The notes below the pieces were generated by a model. That model had not been told where the DNA came from, searched no databases, and worked only from the letters and a program-made list of their open reading frames with translations. From Clostridium caldaquaticum (GTDB taxonomy: Bacteria; Bacillota; Clostridia; Clostridiales; Clostridiaceae), in contig NZ_JAMSKT010000011.1 in assembly GCF_023806125.1 (NCBI RefSeq), positions 1 to 64,000 of the forward strand: a DNA stretch of 64,000 nucleotides, in the 5' to 3' direction. The translations under genes were made by a program, and so were the position numbers. Within the stretch, counting starts at the first letter, position 1, and each line of letters opens with the position of its first letter. Below are positions 1 to 8,063 of this stretch, piece by piece.

Positions 1-540
1 GCCTAAATCACTATGGAGTATAACAGTATTCTTTGGTTTTTGAGTTATGTAGGCATTTTCTACAGCCTTTATAGCTAGTTCTGTATCCATAGTCTTTGAA
101 AAAGCATAGCCAATAATCTTCTTTGTATGAAGATGCAAAACTGAAGCAAGATAGCACCAACCATCTTTAATTGTGTAGATATAAGTTATATCAGTAACCC
201 ATTTTTCATTTATTTTAGTTGTTGAAAAATCTTTTTTGAAAACATTTCCTCTTTTCTCTAGTCTACTTTTTGAAGAGAGAGGTTTGAATTTTTTGATAAA
301 TATAGATTTTATATTTAGTTTTTTCATAATCCTTTGGATTCTCTTAAGACGTATAGCGTGTCTTCTTTCTTCTCGTAGTACTTAATGTATTTTGGGAGCA
401 ACATAATGACTTTTTCTATTTTTATAAATCTTAAGTATTTTTTCTTACCAATTCTTCTGTATAATACTTTTACCCTTTTGCAATTGTATACACTTTATTC
501 TCTTATTATATTTTAAGGCATTCTACTTTTTGTGTCTACA
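1..540 (-). pseudogene. IS3-family transposase OrfB remnant, truncated and decayed
   Basis: Translated on the minus strand, about 1-380 reads as the integrase core of an IS3/IS150-type OrfB. It has the first catalytic Asp in WVTDITY, then DGWCYLASVLHLHTKKIIGY, and the second Asp in VILHSDLG at the window edge. The element therefore continues to the left. Upstream in the same frame there are stop codons at 382-384 (where the family has a sense codon, in APKIH*VLREE) and further up near 444, and no OrfA-sized frame lies before it. A TGTAGACAC sequence read on the minus strand (532-540) could be the old inverted-repeat end, because IS3-group ends often begin TGT. I infer an inactive deletion derivative. 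The exact end is uncertain. Confidence 0.8.
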
Positions 541-672
541 CTATATACTAACACCAATAAGCAAATTACAGTGCATTTTTTATAATAAATTTCTTCGCTT
601 ATTCTTATATTAAGTTTAAATCTTAATTATACGATAATTAAATAATAAAAGTTTAATCAGGGTGATATAAGT

Positions 673-1974
673 ATGGCAGGTATAGGCAGTATTATAGGAT
701 CTTACAATATAAATCCTAAGAGAGTTTCAAGTAAGCTTTCTTTTGAAATTGGGCAGATTTTTCAGGCAAAAATAATTTCTGCAAGCGAATTTAATAAGGA
801 TATTGTACTGAGGCTTTCAGATGGATGGCAATTTCCTGCCAGTCTTCTAAAATCAATGGATTTTATACCTGAAGGCTTAATCAAATTTCAAGTAGAAGGG
901 TTTAAAGATGGGAAGATTCAGCTTAGAATAGTAAATGATACAAAAGAGGATGTAAAGTCTAAGGACAGTTCCATAGAAGACCTAATTTTAGAAAACAATA
1001 TAGAAGTCAGCAAAGATGATATTGATATATTGAAAAAGATGGTTAAACATAATATGCCTCTAACAAAAGAAAATATATCCAGAGTAAAAACTATACTTGA
1101 TTTTAAACATAGGATAACGGTAGATATAAATGAAGAAGAAATTTTTATAGGTAAATATGTTAATAGCAAAGGGATAGATATAGATAGTACTAAGGGTAAG
1201 AAAATTGAAGAAGTACTAAAAGGATTTTTTAATGCATTAAAGAGTATTTCTACAGATGATATACTTACAATGCTTGAAAATAATATAGATTTAACTGAAG
1301 AAAATATTAAAAGTTTTGTTAAGGTATTCAAAGAAGATGCAACAATTTACAGGGAACTTAAAATAGCATCTAAAGACATCAGCTTAGAAAAAAGTATAGA
1401 ACAAATGCTAGATAATAATGATGTAGAAGTTGTTATAAAGGAGCAGCTGAAAAATAAAACAGAGGAAATGAAAAATATTATAAAAAATCTTATGGAAATA
1501 GAAGGAGATTTAACACTGGAAACATATGATAAGGTTATTCAAAGTCTTAAAGAATTTTGTAATGATTTTAAGGTATTTAATTCTGTAAATAATAATTATT
1601 ACTATTTAGATATACCTGTAAATATTAATAAAGATGAATATGAATGCAAGCTTTTAATAAAAGATAACAGAAAATCAGGAAAGAAGATTGATTCTAAAAA
1701 TGTAAGTTTGGTTTTAAGTGTTAAAACAGTCAATATTGGGGTTGTAGATGCCTATATAAAAGTTAGAGAGCAGAATATGAACGTAGATATTAAATGTGAT
1801 GAAGAATGGATTAAAATATTTAATTTAGGAAAATATAAATTGTTAAATGAACTTTCTATGCTAAAATATAATGTGTTTTTAAATATAGATAAAAGAGTAA
1901 CAGAAGCTAATTTGGTAAATTGTAGTAATTTTTTTGAAGATAGTACTTTAAATAATATTAATATTAGAGTGTAA
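673..1974 (+). CDS. FliK/YlqG-like protein (flagellar hook-length control-like), 433 aa
   Basis: This cytoplasmic-looking protein has no signal peptide or membrane segment. Its N-terminal ~90 residues form a beta-rich domain (GQIFQAKIISASEFNKDIVL, then LSDGWQFPASLL). A long Lys/Glu-rich helical middle follows (about 90-310). The C-terminal part (about 320-400) resembles the hook-length-control fold, with alternating strands such as LVLSVKTVNIGVVDAYIKV. The main argument is context: the next gene, 19 bases on, is an FlhB C-domain homolog, the same pairing as Bacillus ylqG-ylqH. The ribosome site GGGTGA is 9 bases before ATG. Similarity to FliK is by architecture and neighbourhood, not by a signature motif, so the function is inferred. 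Confidence 0.6.
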   Translation: MAGIGSIIGSYNINPKRVSSKLSFEIGQIFQAKIISASEFNKDIVLRLSDGWQFPASLLKSMDFIPEGLIKFQVEGFKDGKIQLRIVNDTKEDVKSKDSSIEDLILENNIEVSKDDIDILKKMVKHNMPLTKENISRVKTILDFKHRITVDINEEEIFIGKYVNSKGIDIDSTKGKKIEEVLKGFFNALKSISTDDILTMLENNIDLTEENIKSFVKVFKEDATIYRELKIASKDISLEKSIEQMLDNNDVEVVIKEQLKNKTEEMKNIIKNLMEIEGDLTLETYDKVIQSLKEFCNDFKVFNSVNNNYYYLDIPVNINKDEYECKLLIKDNRKSGKKIDSKNVSLVLSVKTVNIGVVDAYIKVREQNMNVDIKCDEEWIKIFNLGKYKLLNELSMLKYNVFLNIDKRVTEANLVNCSNFFEDSTLNNINIRV

Positions 1975-1993
1975 CAATATTTATGGAGGCTTT

Positions 1994-2254
1994 ATGAAAA
2001 ATATTAAAAAAGCGGCTGCACTTAAATATGATAAAGGATATGAGGCACCTATTGTTACTGCAGCAGGTATGGGGTATATAGCTGATAAAATCATAGAAAA
2101 AGCAGAAGAAAATGATGTGCCTGTTGTGTATAATAAAGAGCTTGCGGAACTTTTATCTAATGTTGATGTAGGAGAATATATTCCTTCAGAGTTATATGAG
2201 GCTGTAGCTAAAATAATAGTTTACGTTATGGATGCAGATAAAAATAAAAAATAA
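1994..2254 (+). CDS. FlhB C-terminal-domain-like export switch protein (YlqH type), 86 aa
   Basis: The protein matches the cytoplasmic C-domain of FlhB/YscU type III export switch proteins: AAALKYDKGYEAPIVTAAG, a helix GYIADKIIEKAEENDVPVV, then the conserved NKELAELL and VGEYIPSELYEAVAKII. Full FlhB is about 350 aa with four membrane helices; this stand-alone version lacks them. The autocleavage site NPTH/NPxH of true FlhB is replaced by EAPIVT, so self-cleavage is not expected. The gene follows the FliK-like gene by 19 bases with a GGAGG site and is probably co-transcribed with it. The role is inferred to be in substrate-specificity switching or an accessory export function. No other flagellar gene is visible here. 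Confidence 0.82.
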   Translation: MKNIKKAAALKYDKGYEAPIVTAAGMGYIADKIIEKAEENDVPVVYNKELAELLSNVDVGEYIPSELYEAVAKIIVYVMDADKNKK

Positions 2255-2268
2255 AGGGAGAAGTTATT

Positions 2269-2955
2269 ATGAGTCTTTATGCAATATCAGACTTACATTT
2301 AGCTTTGAGCATGGAAAAGCCAATGGATGTATTTGGAGAGCATTGGTATAAACATGATGAGAAAATAAAAAATAATTGGGTTAGTAAAATTAGAGAAGAT
2401 GATACTGTTTTAATAGCAGGAGATATCTCCTGGTCTATGAAGATGGAAGAAGGTCTGAAAGAATTAGAGTGGATTCACAACCTCCCAGGAAGGAAGATTT
2501 TAATAAAAGGAAACCATGATTACTGGTGGCAGAGCATAACAAAGCTTAATAAGCTTTATGAAGATATGAATTTCATTCAAAATAATTATTACAGCTACGA
2601 GAATTATGCTATATGCGGTACTAGAGGATGGATATGTCCTGGTGGTGAAAATTTTATCAGTCATGATAAAAAAATATATGAAAGAGAGCAAATAAGATTG
2701 AAGCTTTCCTTAGATAGTGCAGTTAAAGCCGGTTATAATAAATTTATAGTTATGCTGCATTATCCTCCAACTAATGAGAAATTTATAGAAACAGAATTTA
2801 TAAGAATTTTAAAGGATTATAATGTAGAGAAAGTAATTTATGGACATTTGCACGGACCTTCTTTAAATAAAGTTTTTACAGGAAAAATAGATGGCGTGGA
2901 ATATATTTTAACTTCAGCAGATTATATTAATTTTAATCCTGTTAAAATTTTATAA
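2269..2955 (+). CDS. Metallophosphoesterase, calcineurin-like, 228 aa
   Basis: All metal-binding blocks of the calcineurin-like phosphoesterase fold are present in order: AISDLHL (about residues 5-11), LIAGDISW (about 47-54), IKGNHDYWW (about 80-88), a histidine block MLHYPP (about 163-168) and YGHLHGP (about 192-198). These bind two divalent metals. The family is small predicted cytoplasmic phosphohydrolases (COG1768 type) with no established substrate. The start has an AAGGGAGAAG ribosome site and lies 14 bases after the FlhB-like gene, so the three genes probably form one operon. Confidence 0.9.
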   Translation: MSLYAISDLHLALSMEKPMDVFGEHWYKHDEKIKNNWVSKIREDDTVLIAGDISWSMKMEEGLKELEWIHNLPGRKILIKGNHDYWWQSITKLNKLYEDMNFIQNNYYSYENYAICGTRGWICPGGENFISHDKKIYEREQIRLKLSLDSAVKAGYNKFIVMLHYPPTNEKFIETEFIRILKDYNVEKVIYGHLHGPSLNKVFTGKIDGVEYILTSADYINFNPVKIL

Positions 2956-2973
2956 AGTTGGACTTAGGTCCTC

Positions 2974-3018
2974 TTGACAAAATAATCACAATATCGTAAT
3001 ATATAGATATAGTGATTA
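2974..3018 (+). promoter_or_regulatory. Promoter overlapped by an inverted-repeat operator for the ArsR-type regulator
   Basis: A near-consensus sigma-A promoter is present: TTGACA at 2974-2979, a 17-base spacer, and TAATAT at 2997-3002. Overlapping spacer and -10 is an inverted repeat, TAATCACAATATC (2983-2995) and GATATAGTGATTA (3006-3018), matching at 12 of 13 positions around a 10-base centre. ArsR/SmtB dimers bind such imperfect 12-2-12-like repeats and block RNA polymerase. I infer autoregulation by the ArsR-type gene at 3134. Confidence 0.8.
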
Positions 3019-3090
3019 TATAAAAGTACAAATAAGTAAAATATAAGGAGAGAATAGTATATAGATAATTTTATGTAGGAGGCAAAATAA

Positions 3091-3159
3091 TTGATAATTA
3101 TTTTGTGCAGTATTAGGAATACAGGAGGGAGTCATGGAGAGCAACTACAAAAAGTATAA
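3091..3159 (+). CDS. Possible 22-residue leader ORF overlapping the arsR-type start
   Basis: An ideal AGGAGG at 3077-3082 sits 8 bases before a TTG at 3091. The frame runs 22 codons to TAA at 3157-3159 and overlaps the ArsR-type start at 3134. The same segment contains a perfect 10-bp inverted repeat (3083-3092 and 3096-3105, 3-base loop) that would bury the TTG. This could be a leader peptide or simply a second ribosome landing site. There is no homology support. Confidence 0.25.
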   Translation: MIIILCSIRNTGGSHGEQLQKV

Positions 3160-3418
3160 CGAAGTCTCAGAACTTTTAAAAGTACTGGCACATCCAGTAA
3201 GGCTTTGTATAGTAAGAGGGCTTTTAAAAAAAGGAAATTGTAATGTTACCTATATGCAGGAATGTCTGGATATGCCTCAATCAACTGTTTCACAGCATCT
3301 TCAAAAGCTTCGTGCAGCAGGGATAATTGAGGGAGAAAGAAATGGTCTGGAGATAAACTACAAAGTTTGTGATGACAGAGTAGAAAGTTTAATTAAAGTT
3401 TTATTAGGTGAAGAATAG
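3134..3418 (+). CDS. ArsR/SmtB-family transcriptional regulator, 94 aa
   Basis: This compact winged-helix repressor has the family features LLKVLAHPVRLCIVRGLL at its N-terminus, the recognition helix region MPQSTVSQHLQKLRAAGII (about residues 47-65), and a wing GERNGLEINYKVCD. Cysteines are C25, C36, C44 and C79. The canonical metal-site motif ELCVCD is absent. The downstream gene handles sulfane sulfur, and two separated cysteines are used by persulfide-sensing ArsR proteins (SqrR/BigR type), so I infer a persulfide or thiol sensor; a metal sensor remains possible. It precedes the fusion gene by 14 bases with an AGAGGAGG site between, and its probable operator is at 2983-3018. Confidence 0.9.
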   Translation: MESNYKKYNEVSELLKVLAHPVRLCIVRGLLKKGNCNVTYMQECLDMPQSTVSQHLQKLRAAGIIEGERNGLEINYKVCDDRVESLIKVLLGEE

Positions 3419-3432
3419 AGGAGGTTATTAAA

Positions 3433-5916
3433 ATGGCAAAAAAAGTTGTTATAGTTGGTGGTGTTGCAGGTGGAGCTTCTGCTGCAGCAAGGCTTAGAAG
3501 ACTAGATGAAAATGTAGAAATAATTATGTTTGAGAGAGATGAGTATATTTCTTTTGCAAACTGCGGTTTGCCATATTACATTGGAGAGACAATCAAAGAT
3601 AGAAGTAAGCTTTTAGTACAAACTCCAGAAGCTATGAAATCTAGGTTTAATATTGATGTAAGAGTTAATAGTGAAGTAGTTAAAATTGATACAGATAAAA
3701 AAACTGTACAGGTTAACAGCAAGGAAAAGGGAACTTATGAAGAATCTTATGATTATTTAATTCTTTCACCTGGTGCTAAGGCTCTTAGACCAAATATAGA
3801 AGGAATAAATAATGAGAAAATTTTCACATTAAGAAACATCCCCGATACTGATAAAATAAAAGAATATGTTGATAGAAATGATACAAAATCTGCTGTAGTT
3901 ATAGGAGGGGGTTATGTCGGTGTTGAGATGGCTGAGAACTTGATAGAAAGAGGACTTGAAGTTACTCTTGTTGAAGCTGCTCCACATATATTAACTCCAT
4001 TCGATTCAGATATGGCAGTTTTGGCTGAAAAGGAACTTGTTGACCATGGAACAGAATTAATTTTAGGCGATGGAGTTAAGTCTTTCAGGGATGACTCAGG
4101 AAAAGTAGAAGTTACTTTAAACAGCGGCAGAAAGATTTTAACTGATATGGTTATACTTTCTATAGGTGTAGTTCCTGATACAGCTTTTATAAAGGAGGCA
4201 GGAATAAAAGTTGGACCAAAAGGTCATGTAATTGTTAATGAAAAAATGCAAACAAGTGCTAAGGATGTATATGCTGTAGGAGATGCAGTTGAAGTTGTTG
4301 ACTTTATAACTAAACAGAAAACTGCTATTCCCCTTGCTGGACCTGCTAACAAGCAAGGAAGAATTGCTGCAGATAACATTGCAGGGTTAAATTCTACTTA
4401 TAAAGGAACACAAGGTACAGCTGTAATCAAGGTGTTTGATTTAACAGCTGCAAGTACAGGAAATAATGAAAGAAATTTAAAGAGATTAAATATACCATAT
4501 AAAGTTATTTTTGTTCATCCAAATTCTCATGCGTCCTATTATCCTGGTGCTACACAGATGACTATTAAGCTTATATTTAATGATGAAGGTAAAATCCTTG
4601 GAGCACAGGCAATTGGCTATGATGGAGTTGAAAAGAGAATAGATGTTATTGCTACAGTTATCAGATTAGGTGGAACAGTTTATGATTTAACTGAATTAGA
4701 ACTTTGTTATGCACCACCATTTTCATCTGCTAAGGATCCAGTAAATATGGCAGGATATGTTGCACAAAACGTTCTTGAAGGAAAAATGCATCCAGCTAAC
4801 TTTGATGAATTGGAAAACTTAAATAAGAATAATACTATACTTTTAGACGTAAGAACTGAAATGGAATATAATAATGGTCATATTGATGGAGCAGTTAATA
4901 TTCCGGTAGATGAATTAAGAAACAGATTAGGTGAGCTTGATAAGAATAAGGAAATTCTTGAATACTGTCAAGTTGGTTTAAGAGGTTATATTGCAGATAG
5001 AATATTAACTCAAAATGGTTTTAAAGTGAAAAATTTAACTGGAGGGTACAAATCTTATTCTGCTCTTAACTTTAAGCCTGTAAAAATAGATAAAAAAAAT
5101 AATGGAGATAAAGGTGGAAACTTGGTTATTGATACTGAAACACAAACTGTAAAAAAAGATGAGTGGCAAAAAGGTGCTTTTGATAGAAGTTTAGATGCCT
5201 GTGGACTTTGCTGCCCAGGACCTTTAATGCAGGTTAAAATGTGTGTTGATGATTTAAAAGAAGGCGAAATACTAAAAGTAACTGCTTCTGATCCAGGGTT
5301 TTATGAAGATATAAAGGCTTGGTGCAAAAGGACAAATAATGAATTATTAGATATAGAGAAAAAGGGTGGAACAATAACCGCTTTTATTAAAAAAAACTCT
5401 TTAAAAGCAATAAATATTAATAATCAAGCAATAGAAACAGCAGTTAAAGATAATAAAACTATTGTAGTTTTCAGCGGAGATTTAGATAAGGCTATAGCTT
5501 CCTTTATAATTGCTAATGGTGCTGCTTCTATGGGCAAAAAGGTAACAATGTTCTTTACATTCTGGGGATTAAATATTTTGAGAAAACATGAAAAGGTTAG
5601 TGTAGAAAAAGGTTTTATGGATAAGATGTTTGGTCTTATGATGCCAAGAGGAAGCAAGAAACTTAAGCTTTCAAAAATGAACATGATGGGTATGGGTGGA
5701 ATGATGATAAGAAAGGTTATGAAGGATAAAAATGTTTCCTCCCTGGAAGAACTTATTCAAGCTGCCATAGATAACGGAATAGAAATAGTAGCTTGTCAAA
5801 TGTCTATGGATGTTATGGGACTTAAAAAAGAAGAGCTTATTGATGGTGTAAAGATAGGCGGAGTTGGCTATTATTTAGGAGAAGCAGAAGAATCAAATAT
5901 AAACTTATTTATTTAG
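3433..5916 (+). CDS. CoA-disulfide reductase / rhodanese / TusA / DsrE fusion protein, 827 aa
   Basis: Four sulfur-related domains lie in one chain. Residues 1-~445 are a class III pyridine nucleotide-disulfide oxidoreductase: FAD motif VGGVAGGASAAARLRR, the single redox cysteine in SFANCGLPYYIG (C44), an NAD motif IGGGYVGVEMAE, and DVYAVGDAVEV. Residues ~465-555 form a rhodanese domain (ILLDVRTEMEYNNGHIDGA) with active-site loop CQVGLRG. About 590-660 is TusA (CGLCCPGPLMQVK). About 675-827 is DsrE/F-like, ending with a reactive-looking Cys in ACQMSMDVMG. CoADR-rhodanese fusions reduce CoA-persulfides or polysulfides with NAD(P)H. The added TusA and DsrE modules suggest persulfide relay within one polypeptide. 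It is co-transcribed with the ArsR-type gene. Confidence 0.93.
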   Translation: MAKKVVIVGGVAGGASAAARLRRLDENVEIIMFERDEYISFANCGLPYYIGETIKDRSKLLVQTPEAMKSRFNIDVRVNSEVVKIDTDKKTVQVNSKEKGTYEESYDYLILSPGAKALRPNIEGINNEKIFTLRNIPDTDKIKEYVDRNDTKSAVVIGGGYVGVEMAENLIERGLEVTLVEAAPHILTPFDSDMAVLAEKELVDHGTELILGDGVKSFRDDSGKVEVTLNSGRKILTDMVILSIGVVPDTAFIKEAGIKVGPKGHVIVNEKMQTSAKDVYAVGDAVEVVDFITKQKTAIPLAGPANKQGRIAADNIAGLNSTYKGTQGTAVIKVFDLTAASTGNNERNLKRLNIPYKVIFVHPNSHASYYPGATQMTIKLIFNDEGKILGAQAIGYDGVEKRIDVIATVIRLGGTVYDLTELELCYAPPFSSAKDPVNMAGYVAQNVLEGKMHPANFDELENLNKNNTILLDVRTEMEYNNGHIDGAVNIPVDELRNRLGELDKNKEILEYCQVGLRGYIADRILTQNGFKVKNLTGGYKSYSALNFKPVKIDKKNNGDKGGNLVIDTETQTVKKDEWQKGAFDRSLDACGLCCPGPLMQVKMCVDDLKEGEILKVTASDPGFYEDIKAWCKRTNNELLDIEKKGGTITAFIKKNSLKAININNQAIETAVKDNKTIVVFSGDLDKAIASFIIANGAASMGKKVTMFFTFWGLNILRKHEKVSVEKGFMDKMFGLMMPRGSKKLKLSKMNMMGMGGMMIRKVMKDKNVSSLEELIQAAIDNGIEIVACQMSMDVMGLKKEELIDGVKIGGVGYYLGEAEESNINLFI

Positions 5917-5919
5917 TAT

Positions 5920-5957
5920 AAAAAGGTAGCAGGCTTTAATCAGCCTGCTACCTTTTT
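5920..5957. terminator. Bidirectional terminator
   Basis: A perfect 16-bp stem (5920-5935 with 5942-5957) has a 6-base loop, A-rich on the left and T-rich on the right. It lies between the convergent fusion gene and the chemotaxis gene and can stop transcription both ways. Confidence 0.93.
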
Positions 5958-5962
5958 ATAGT

Positions 5963-6952
5963 TTATTTTGAATTAAGATTATCAATGGTATTTTTTAAAT
6001 CATGAATGTTATTTTCAAATTGCTTAAAGTAAGGAGTCTGTGATTCTATAGTTGCTGCAATTTCTTGTGAAAGTGAAGAAGTAGCTTCTGCCACAGAGGA
6101 TAACTCTTGAATTTTTGAAATCACAGTATTCTTTTTATCGGAAGTAGCTACAAGTGTTACAATACTATTATCAATTTCTGCTGCAGCTTCATCTATGGAA
6201 TTCTTTATATTTAAGAAAATATCTTTAGTACTCTTTAAAGTTTCGTTTTGAGAGGCTAATGCAGTGCTACCTTTTTCCATAGCAGAGGAAGTATTCATTA
6301 TATCTATTTTTATTTCTTCAAGTATTTTTGTTATATTTAAAACTGCCAGTTTTGAATTTTCAGCAAGTTTTCTAACTTCATCAGCTACTACAGAAAAACC
6401 TCTTCCAGCCTCACTAGCACGGGCAGCCTCAATTGCTGCATTAAGGGCAAGCAAGTTTGTTTGGCTTGCAATCTGGCTTATAGAATCAGTAATCATGTTA
6501 ACAGATTCTATTTTTGATACTAAGTCATTTACAGTGGCAGAGGAGGTCTGAAAAGCAGATTGAAGTCCATTTAATGATGAATCTAAGCTTTCAATAGTGC
6601 TTAATCCTTGATCAGCCATGGAAGTAGTATCTAAAACCTTAATCTGAACATTAGTTATACCATATGCCATATTTTCCATATCTGTACTGAAATTTTTTAA
6701 TATATTTAGTGCACTTGCAATTTCATCATTTTGTCTCATATTTTCAGAGGTAATTTTATTTATTGCTTCGTTTATATCATTATTTGATTTAATTATATTA
6801 TTTGAAGTATCCAGTATTTTTACAACCTTGCTATTTAATTGTTCATACATTTCAGCTGGTTTATTTAATTCTGTTGTTTCTTGCATAGAATTAATATTTT
6901 GTTCTTCAGCTTTTGCTGCTGATTTAGATTTATTTTTAATAAAATTTAGCAT
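5963..6952 (-). CDS. Soluble methyl-accepting chemotaxis protein, 329 aa
   Basis: The signalling hairpin tip is clear: [20 protein letters not shown] then [19 protein letters not shown] (about residues 165-205), flanked by long heptad-rich helices. There is no membrane segment and no recognisable sensor domain (PAS, GAF or Cache) in the ~60-residue N-terminal part, which begins [18 protein letters not shown]. The protein is therefore predicted to be cytoplasmic, coupling to CheA/CheW from inside the cell or acting in a partner complex. It is transcribed alone, convergent to the sulfur gene, and its ribosome site is a purine-rich AAGGGGGAAG. Confidence 0.93.
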   Translation of the reverse strand: MLNFIKNKSKSAAKAEEQNINSMQETTELNKPAEMYEQLNSKVVKILDTSNNIIKSNNDINEAINKITSENMRQNDEIASALNILKNFSTDMENMAYGITNVQIKVLDTTSMADQGLSTIESLDSSLNGLQSAFQTSSATVNDLVSKIESVNMITDSISQIASQTNLLALNAAIEAARASEAGRGFSVVADEVRKLAENSKLAVLNITKILEEIKIDIMNTSSAMEKGSTALASQNETLKSTKDIFLNIKNSIDEAAAEIDNSIVTLVATSDKKNTVISKIQELSSVAEATSSLSQEIAATIESQTPYFKQFENNIHDLKNTIDNLNSK

Positions 6953-7046
6953 TTAAAAGCTTCCCCCTTAAAGTTTATGATTTAACATTATATATTAATT
7001 TTCGGTTATTTAATGAAAATATTTAATTATATTAAAGAAAAAATTA

Positions 7047-7904
7047 CTATTTAAAAAATTTAGAAAAAAAACCGGGCTTTTTATAATTATCTGAGGAAAT
7101 TTCTGGACTTTCCAAGTTTTCAGTTTCTTCTTTTATTAAATCTCTTTGATCTCTAGCGATATTTTTTAATTTTTGAGGTACATTGGGGGTAGTTATAACT
7201 TTACTAAACCAAAGAAGAGCTTCATTTTGACTTCCTGTTCTTCTGTAAAGTTCCCCAATTAAATAGGTAGTTGTGAATTTATCCATACCGCAAATAGGAA
7301 AATCTTCATTCATGTAGGCATCATTGAAACCTTCTAGTGCTTGGTTTAAAAATAATAGTTCGTTTTTATCATCATTAAGTAATCTATACATCCAAGCTAT
7401 TCTAAGACAATTTAAGGCTTTTTTGCTGGATTTTGAGCCTATGAGTACATTGTTTAGCAAAGCTAATTTGAATCTTTCAATGGCAATTTCAGCATCATAA
7501 ACTTCAGGATAACGTCTGCCTTGCCATTTAGGAGAAATTTTTTGTTGAATAATTTCAATTTGAAAATCCCTTATTTTTTCAAAATCCTGTTTTAAAGCTG
7601 CATACCCACAGGCGTTACAAAGATAGACTTCATAAAAATAGGGGTTAATTGAGGTATATCTAATAAAGAAATCACTATCACTTTTTTGCCTTCTAATAGC
7701 AGAACTTTTTACGGCACGTGCATAAAATATATTTCCACATACAGGGCAGGTTAATTTTATATCGTAAAGGAGTTCTTTAGGATTGTCTTCTTTTTTATCT
7801 TTAGAGATTTTCTTAACTTCGTTTTCTTTTTCGTTAAAAAGTTTTATATTTTGAACATCATCAAATCCTAGTCCTTCTAATCCTGAGAATATATTATCAT
7901 TCAT
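7047..7904 (-). CDS. DUF2225 family protein with zinc-ribbon-like cysteines, 285 aa
   Basis: The family hallmark is present: LTCPVCGNIFYARAVKSS (about residues 50-67), then YLCNACGYAALKQDFE, giving two CxxC pairs that can bind zinc, with the YEVYLCNACGYAA core conserved in DUF2225. The C-terminal half is helical and TPR-like (for example LNQALEGFNDAY and ALLWFSKVI). No enzymatic function is established for the family. The gene is monocistronic on the minus strand, with AGGTGATGCT before the ATG. Confidence 0.88.
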   Translation of the reverse strand: MNDNIFSGLEGLGFDDVQNIKLFNEKENEVKKISKDKKEDNPKELLYDIKLTCPVCGNIFYARAVKSSAIRRQKSDSDFFIRYTSINPYFYEVYLCNACGYAALKQDFEKIRDFQIEIIQQKISPKWQGRRYPEVYDAEIAIERFKLALLNNVLIGSKSSKKALNCLRIAWMYRLLNDDKNELLFLNQALEGFNDAYMNEDFPICGMDKFTTTYLIGELYRRTGSQNEALLWFSKVITTPNVPQKLKNIARDQRDLIKEETENLESPEISSDNYKKPGFFSKFFK

Positions 7905-7999
7905 AGCATCACCTTTAATTCAAACTTTCGCTTATAATATATTATAACAGATACAACTTAATTTTCCATTGGTTTAATAAAATTAACGCAAGTTAATTG

Positions 8000-8028
8000 T
8001 TGACAATATTTGTTTTATTGTTAATATT
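8000..8028 (+). promoter_or_regulatory. Probable promoter of the alarmone synthetase gene
   Basis: TTGACA lies at 8000-8005 with an AT-rich -10 region 17-19 bases on (AATATT or TATTAT). It is about 35 bases upstream of the start codon. The -10 assignment is uncertain. Confidence 0.5.
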
Positions 8029-8063
8029 ATAGATATAAAAAGTAAAGGTAAAGGATGAATGCA

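Noticed and set aside
610-660. Sigma-D-like promoter before the FliK-like gene (TTAA ... ACGATAA)
   Set aside because: Spacing and box match are too weak to call, though the gene context made it tempting.
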